Below, in pieces: positions 60,251 to 64,000 of a DNA stretch of 64,000 nt. The translations under genes and the position numbers were made by a program. The stretch comes from Protaetiibacter sp. (GTDB lineage Bacteria > Actinomycetota > Actinomycetes > Actinomycetales > Microbacteriaceae). The stretch spans positions 32,697-96,696 of the forward strand of contig JASLGG010000040.1 in the NCBI GenBank assembly GCA_030150265.1. Reading direction: 5' to 3'. Each line of letters opens with the position of its first letter. Position 1 is the stretch's first letter. The notes below the pieces were generated by a model, which ran no database searches, was not told the DNA's origin, and saw nothing but the letters and a program-made list of their open reading frames with translations.

Positions 60251-61153
60251 GTGCCCGACAGTCCCCTCGCCGCGTCCCCGTACGAGGTGCTCGGCGTCCC
60301 GGCGACGGCGAGCGACGACGAGCTCCGCCGCGCCTACCGGCGGCGGCTGCGGGAGACGCATCCGGATGCCGGAGGACTCGCGATCGACTTCCATGCCGTG
60401 CAGGAGGCGTGGGAGCTCGTCGGCAGCCCCGACGCGCGGGCGGGGTACGACGCACGCGGGAGGGCGCAGACCTCGGCCGAGCCGGCCTTCGCGCCACGGG
60501 CGCCGCGTCCGCGGGCCGACTCGCGACCGCGTGCTCGCGCGAGCGGGCATCCGGGCGGCTGGAATCGGGAGCGCTACCTGACGGAGCTGCGCGAATGGGT
60601 CGGGCGCGGCGCCGAGATCCGCGATCCGTACGACCCCGCGCTCGTGCGGTCCGCGCCGCACGAGGTGCGGCATCTGCTCGCGGCGGCGATCGCGGAGGAG
60701 CGTTCGGCGCGCGAGCTCGCGGAGCTCGGCATCGGCTACACGATCTGGCACGACGTCGAGACGCCCGCGGGCAAGCTCGACCACATCGTGCTGGGTCCGA
60801 GCGGCCTCTGGGCGCTTCTCAGCGAGGACTGGGGAGGCGAGGTGCGCACGAAGGGCACGGAGCTCGTCGGCCCCGCGATCGCGGGCGAGCGCCCCGTGCA
60901 CGAGCTCTCGACACGGGCGCGGTCCTTCGCCCGGCGCGCTCGCGTGAAGTTCTCGGCGCTCGGGGTGGTGGTGCCGGAGGCCGATGCGCCGCGCGCGATC
61001 GAGCTCGGTTCCCTCCGCGGCTCGCGGGTGCTGCTCATCCCGCAGCCGCAGCTCGCGCACATCGTGCGCACCGGCATCCCGGGGGTCGCCACAGGCGGCA
61101 CCGACCTCTTCGAGCTGCGCACCCGCATCCAGGCGGCCGTCACGTTCGTGTGA
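60251..61153 (+). CDS. J-domain protein with NERD-like C-terminal domain
   Basis: A 300-residue protein. Residues 8-70 are a J domain (SPYEVLGVPATASDDELRRAY, HPD at 37-39) that should stimulate a DnaK ATPase. A Pro/Arg/Ala-rich linker (about 75-100) leads to a C-terminal region (about 150-290) with LGIGYTIWHDVETPAGKLDHIVLGPSGLW, which resembles the start of the NERD nuclease-related domain. The ExK expected next reads SEDWGG, so a key lysine seems missing and nuclease activity is doubtful. The classical DnaJ zinc and C-terminal domains are absent. The GTG start is supported by a -10 seven bases upstream. Confidence 0.78.
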   Translation: MPDSPLAASPYEVLGVPATASDDELRRAYRRRLRETHPDAGGLAIDFHAVQEAWELVGSPDARAGYDARGRAQTSAEPAFAPRAPRPRADSRPRARASGHPGGWNRERYLTELREWVGRGAEIRDPYDPALVRSAPHEVRHLLAAAIAEERSARELAELGIGYTIWHDVETPAGKLDHIVLGPSGLWALLSEDWGGEVRTKGTELVGPAIAGERPVHELSTRARSFARRARVKFSALGVVVPEADAPRAIELGSLRGSRVLLIPQPQLAHIVRTGIPGVATGGTDLFELRTRIQAAVTFV

Positions 61154-61169
61154 GTGGCACCCGAACCGG

Positions 61170-61892
61170 TCAGTACGTCGTGGGGGCCGCGAAGCCGCTG
61201 CCCGGCTGCACGAAGCCGCCCGCCGGGGGCGTGGTCGGGATCGCCGGCTGGGGCGCGGCCTGCTGAGGCGGGAACGGGGCGGCGGGCTGAACCATGGCCG
61301 GCTGAGCGGTCGGCTGCACCATCGTCGGCTGCCCCGCCGCGGGCTGGGCCATGGCGGGCTGAACCATGGCGGGCTGGGCCGTCGGCTGCACCATCGCGGG
61401 CTGAGCCGAGAACTGCGGCGCCGCGGAGGCGGTGGCTGCCGGGAACGCGGCCGGGGTGCGGCTGTATCCGACGCGGGCGGCGTACTCAGCCTGGGTCGAG
61501 CTCGTGACGCCGGACGGCACCGCGCCCGACGGCACGCCGTTGCCGCTCAGCGCCGATGCGTTCGAGACGCCGATGCCCTTGCTGGTGCGGGTGTAGGCGA
61601 GGGTGCTGCGCAACTCCCGCATCCGCGAGCCCTGGATGAACAGCACGCCGACGAGGAGCACGACGATGCCGCCGAGTCCCGCGACGGGGACGAGCCAGGC
61701 GCTCGTGACATATGAGGCGAGGCAGGCGTTCGATGCGGACGGCCCACCGGAGAGCAGCGTCAGCAGGAAGCCGCCGCACTGCCCGTCGCCGTCCAGGACA
61801 CCGGGCAGCACGCCGAGCGCGACCGCCCCGGCGACGGCGAGAACCCCGACGACCACCAGAAGCACACCGAAAGCCTTCACAACGCCCCCCAT
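61170..61892 (-). CDS. Two-span membrane protein with Gln/Pro/Met-Val repeats
   Basis: A 240-residue protein. Two membrane segments (about 6-30 and 64-88) flank a short outside loop with two cysteines (GQCGGF, NACLAS). The C-terminal half (about 100-240) is cytoplasmic, low-complexity and built from repeats of QPAMVQP and QPTMVQPTAQP. The family is unknown to me. It lies at the end of a minus-strand run of Pro/Ala-rich proteins. It starts at an ATG in a run of G bases (61892). Confidence 0.68.
   Translation of the reverse strand: MGGVVKAFGVLLVVVGVLAVAGAVALGVLPGVLDGDGQCGGFLLTLLSGGPSASNACLASYVTSAWLVPVAGLGGIVVLLVGVLFIQGSRMRELRSTLAYTRTSKGIGVSNASALSGNGVPSGAVPSGVTSSTQAEYAARVGYSRTPAAFPAATASAAPQFSAQPAMVQPTAQPAMVQPAMAQPAAGQPTMVQPTAQPAMVQPAAPFPPQQAAPQPAIPTTPPAGGFVQPGSGFAAPTTY
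61288..61405 (-). repeat. In-gene repeats encoding QPAMVQP-type units
   Basis: Short tandem and interspersed units (GGCTGAACCATGG, GTCGGCTGCACCATCG on the plus strand) encode repeated QPAMVQP/QPTMVQP in the cytoplasmic tail of the gene at 61170. Confidence 0.6.
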
Positions 61893-61939
61893 TCGCGTAT
61901 CGGATCGATGCTATCGAGCGGTGGCGATGCGGATGGCAT

Positions 61940-61953
61940 CCCCCGAACGGGGG
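61940..61953 (-). terminator. Hairpin CCCCCG-AA-CGGGGG
   Basis: A 14-base palindromic hairpin lies between the two minus-strand genes at 61981 and 61170. An equivalent hairpin, reverse complement of this, is at 63407. It is probably the terminator of the upstream gene. Confidence 0.5.
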
Positions 61954-61980
61954 CGCAGCGATCGCTGGTGCGGGTCGTTC

Positions 61981-63357
61981 TCACACCCGGTGCATCGGGG
62001 CGCCGAGGTCGCCTCGTCCATCGGGGGTGAGGTCGAGGCCTCGCTCAGGCTGCTGCGGCAGGGGCAGCGCCGTGGCAGGCGCGGGGCTCAGCGGTCCGCC
62101 GTCGTGCGGGAGCGCCACCGGCTGGGGGCCGGTCGTGGGCGCCGGGCTCTCGGCTCCGCGCTGCGCCGGAGCACCGGGAGCCGTGATCCCGAGGGCGGCG
62201 AGGTAGGCGGAGTTGGCATCCCACGAGAGGTCGGAGCCGGTGGCGCCGGAGATGGGCTGCGACACCGACGTGGGCGTCGCCGAGGGCGCCGTCGTGGGGT
62301 GAGGCGTGTCAGAAGTCGGCGATGCTGACGGTGCCGCAGCGGTCGTGGACGCACCGAGCATGGCCGGCAGCGCGAGGATGGTCGGGGCCGGCGTGAAGCC
62401 CGGGATCGGCGGGTGGGCCGACGGTCCCGCCTCGAGCGCCGGCGCGGGGGCGGACGGCGCGGGGGCGGATGCGTACAGCGAGGCCTGCGGGGCGGCCTGG
62501 TACGAGGGGGCCGCACCGGGCGGCGCGACGCGCGGAAGCTCCGCGGCGGGTGCGACCGCGGGAGCGATCGGCGTGGGCGAGGTGAGCACCGTCGGCGTGA
62601 CGACGGGGGTCTCCGCGGCCGCGGGCGGCGCCTGGCGCGCGAGCAGCTCGGCAGGGACGGTCGGGAGCCGGGGCTGCGACGGCTGCTGGGCGTCACCGGC
62701 GGGGGCCGGCTGACCGAGATACGCGGGAACATCCACGGGCTGCGGTGCCATCGTCTGCGGTGCCGTCGCCTGCGCTGCGGGGGCGTCAGGAGCCGAGGCC
62801 GGAGGCGGGGGCGCCGAGACCGGGGGTACGGAGACCTGGTGCGCCGGGGGCTGGTGCGCCGGGGGCTGGGGTGCCGAGACCAGAGGCTGGGGTGCCGAGA
62901 CCGGAGGCTGAGGAGCGGCAGCCGGGATCTGCGGTGCGGCGGCCGGGAGCGGGGGTGCCGAGACCGGAGGCTGAGGAGCGGCAGCCGGGGCCTGCGGGGT
63001 TGCGATGGTCTGCGGCATCGCGGCAGGCGTCTGCGGCGCGACGTGAGCCTGAGGAGCCGCCACGGGCGACGGGGGAGTCGTCACCGGCATCTGAGGAGCC
63101 GCGGCGGGTGCCGGTTCCGGTGCGACCGGGGACTGGACCGCGGGCTGCGCGGGGGCGACGGGCTGCGGGATGCCGACCGACGGCGGCACCACCGGCGCGG
63201 GCATCGAGGGCATCGGCGGGGGCGGCGGGATCGGCGTCGTGTACGCCGTCCAGGCGCGCCCGTCCCACCAGCGCTGCATATTCGCATCGCTGGGGTCGGG
63301 GTACCACGCCGCGCGCGGCGACGCACCCATGTAGTCCGACACGTTCAAAGCCCCCAC
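61981..63357 (-). CDS. DUF2510 protein with long Pro/Ala-rich region
   Basis: A 458-residue protein. An N-terminal DUF2510 module (about 10-42) shows the pattern AAWYPDPSDANMQRWWDGRAWT. Nearly all the rest is Pro/Ala/Val/Gln low-complexity with repeated APQPPVSAP units; a short ordered patch (SDLSWDANSAYLAALGI) lies near 380. No membrane span is evident, which is unusual since DUF2510 is often joined to one. Possible starts are GTG 63357, GTG 63342 and ATG 63330. Function unknown. Confidence 0.75.
   Translation of the reverse strand: MGALNVSDYMGASPRAAWYPDPSDANMQRWWDGRAWTAYTTPIPPPPPMPSMPAPVVPPSVGIPQPVAPAQPAVQSPVAPEPAPAAAPQMPVTTPPSPVAAPQAHVAPQTPAAMPQTIATPQAPAAAPQPPVSAPPLPAAAPQIPAAAPQPPVSAPQPLVSAPQPPAHQPPAHQVSVPPVSAPPPPASAPDAPAAQATAPQTMAPQPVDVPAYLGQPAPAGDAQQPSQPRLPTVPAELLARQAPPAAAETPVVTPTVLTSPTPIAPAVAPAAELPRVAPPGAAPSYQAAPQASLYASAPAPSAPAPALEAGPSAHPPIPGFTPAPTILALPAMLGASTTAAAPSASPTSDTPHPTTAPSATPTSVSQPISGATGSDLSWDANSAYLAALGITAPGAPAQRGAESPAPTTGPQPVALPHDGGPLSPAPATALPLPQQPERGLDLTPDGRGDLGAPMHRV
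62891..62989 (-). repeat. Exact 36-bp repeat, two copies
   Basis: The 36 bases at 62891-62926 recur unchanged at 62954-62989, a period of 63 bp (21 codons), inside the Pro/Ala-rich region of the DUF2510 gene. Perfect identity suggests recent duplication or slippage. Confidence 0.85.
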
Positions 63358-63406
63358 AGCGTCCGTGATCCTTCGAGCCTAGGCATCGAAGCTATCATCG
63401 CTCAGT

Positions 63407-63420
63407 CCCCCGTTCGGGGG
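63407..63420 (-). terminator. Hairpin CCCCCG-TT-CGGGGG
   Basis: A palindromic hairpin between the partial gene ending at 63440 and the DUF2510 gene. It is followed on the minus strand by TAGGCT (63376-63381 region), a candidate -10 for the DUF2510 gene. Confidence 0.5.
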
Positions 63421-63439
63421 TAGTGGGGGCCCGCGCCGG

Positions 63440-64000
63440 TCAGCTGAGCTTCGGCAGGTGCCAGGTGCGGCCCTGGGCGTCGACCTGCTGGTCGTCCTGC
63501 GGGGCGTCGGCGGCCGCGGCCTTCGCCTTCGCGGCGGCGGCACGTGCGGCGGCGACCGACACGGGACGCCCGTCGTCGATGGCCGAGAGCGCGGTCGGGG
63601 CCGCGGGCTTCTCGGGCTCGACCGGCTCGGGCGTGCTCGCCCCGCTCTCCGCGGCGCGCTTCGCGGCGAACGCGGCACGCGCCTGCGCAACCGAGGTGAA
63701 ATGCTCCTCGCCGCCGCCGGCCACCGGAGGTGCGGGTGGGGCGGCCGGGGCGGCGGGAGTCCTGGCACCGGATGCGGCCTCGGCGGCGGCGAGGCCCGCT
63801 GCGGCCTCGGCCGCGACGGCGGCTGCGGCCGCAGCGGCTGCGGCTGCCTTCTCGGCCTGCGCGGCGGCGAATGCCGCGCGCGCGGCAGCGACGGACTGGC
63901 TCTCGTCGACCGTCGGCGCGGGCGCCTGCGCGGCGGGCTCCGGTGAAGCGGTGGGGAGGGTGCTCGCGGGCGGCGGAGCGGCGGCGATCCCCGCGGTGCC
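63440..64000 (-). CDS. Alanine-rich repeat protein, C-terminal part
   Basis: The minus-strand frame is open to the window end, giving the last 186 residues of a longer protein. Three related units occur: SVAAARAAFAAAQAEKAA, SVAQARAAFAAKRAAES and SVAAARAAAAKAKAAAA, spaced by Pro/Glu-rich stretches. Each begins with Ser-Val and is Ala-helical. The end, AQGRTWHLPKLS, is different and may be a conserved tail. With the N terminus missing I cannot assign a family; it neighbours a DUF2510 protein. Confidence 0.65.
   Translation of the reverse strand, partial: GTAGIAAAPPPASTLPTASPEPAAQAPAPTVDESQSVAAARAAFAAAQAEKAAAAAAAAAAVAAEAAAGLAAAEAASGARTPAAPAAPPAPPVAGGGEEHFTSVAQARAAFAAKRAAESGASTPEPVEPEKPAAPTALSAIDDGRPVSVAAARAAAAKAKAAAADAPQDDQQVDAQGRTWHLPKLS

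Overview
This is a GC-rich (by eye about 70%) actinobacterial chromosome segment, most likely from the family Microbacteriaceae. The inference rests on heavy use of GTG starts, four-base GTGA/ATGA gene overlaps, SipW-dependent signal peptides with a choice-of-anchor G type protein, DUF2510 proteins, and many promoters of the form TANNNT-N6-start codon that imply leaderless mRNAs. I see no rRNA, tRNA, CRISPR array, insertion sequence or prophage. Gene functions are assigned by reading motifs; no database search was possible.

Layout. 1-4.7 kb: the end of ispG, then a four-gene surface locus (SipW-dependent exported protein, SipW signal peptidase, LPWTG-anchored protein, large SipW-dependent protein). 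4.8-13.6 kb: lipoprotein, proS, an ECF sigma factor with a membrane partner, a LOG-family protein, a two-component system and a membrane protein. 13.7-18.4 kb: nusA-ylxR-infB-rbfA. 18.4-31.0 kb: DNA glycosylases (Fpg/Nei family, MutY), a MarR/zinc-ribbon pair, a LuxR-type regulator followed by two GH18 chitinases with CBM5/12 modules, and a DHA2 drug exporter divergent from its TetR regulator. 31.0-36.1 kb: tetR-truB-(two membrane proteins)-ribF-MFS, translationally coupled, plus a START-like protein. Thus rbfA and truB, usually neighbours, are separated by about 13 kb.

36.2-51.5 kb is a coherent nucleoside and deoxynucleoside uptake and catabolism locus: PfkB sugar kinase, DeoC-like aldolase, GntR regulator, nucleoside hydrolase, a complete ECF transporter (S, A, A', T), two tandem uridine-phosphorylase-family genes, an MFS permease, a second nucleoside hydrolase, a SorC/DeoR-type regulator, a second DeoC, and an aldehyde dehydrogenase pair that looks like ALDH16 split into two genes. 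The inferred route is: nucleosides enter through the ECF transporter, hydrolases or phosphorylases release the sugar, the kinase and DeoC yield glyceraldehyde-3-phosphate and acetaldehyde, and the dehydrogenase oxidises the aldehyde.

51.5-64 kb: a glycerophosphodiester phosphodiesterase behind a Pho-box-like triple repeat, an M20 peptidase, a run of four small membrane or secreted proteins, a large membrane protein, a SNF2-family helicase, an intergenic region (59.48-59.87 kb) with a candidate small RNA and a very strong hairpin, a J-domain protein with a NERD-like C terminus, and three proline/alanine-rich proteins, one carrying DUF2510, the last cut by the window end.
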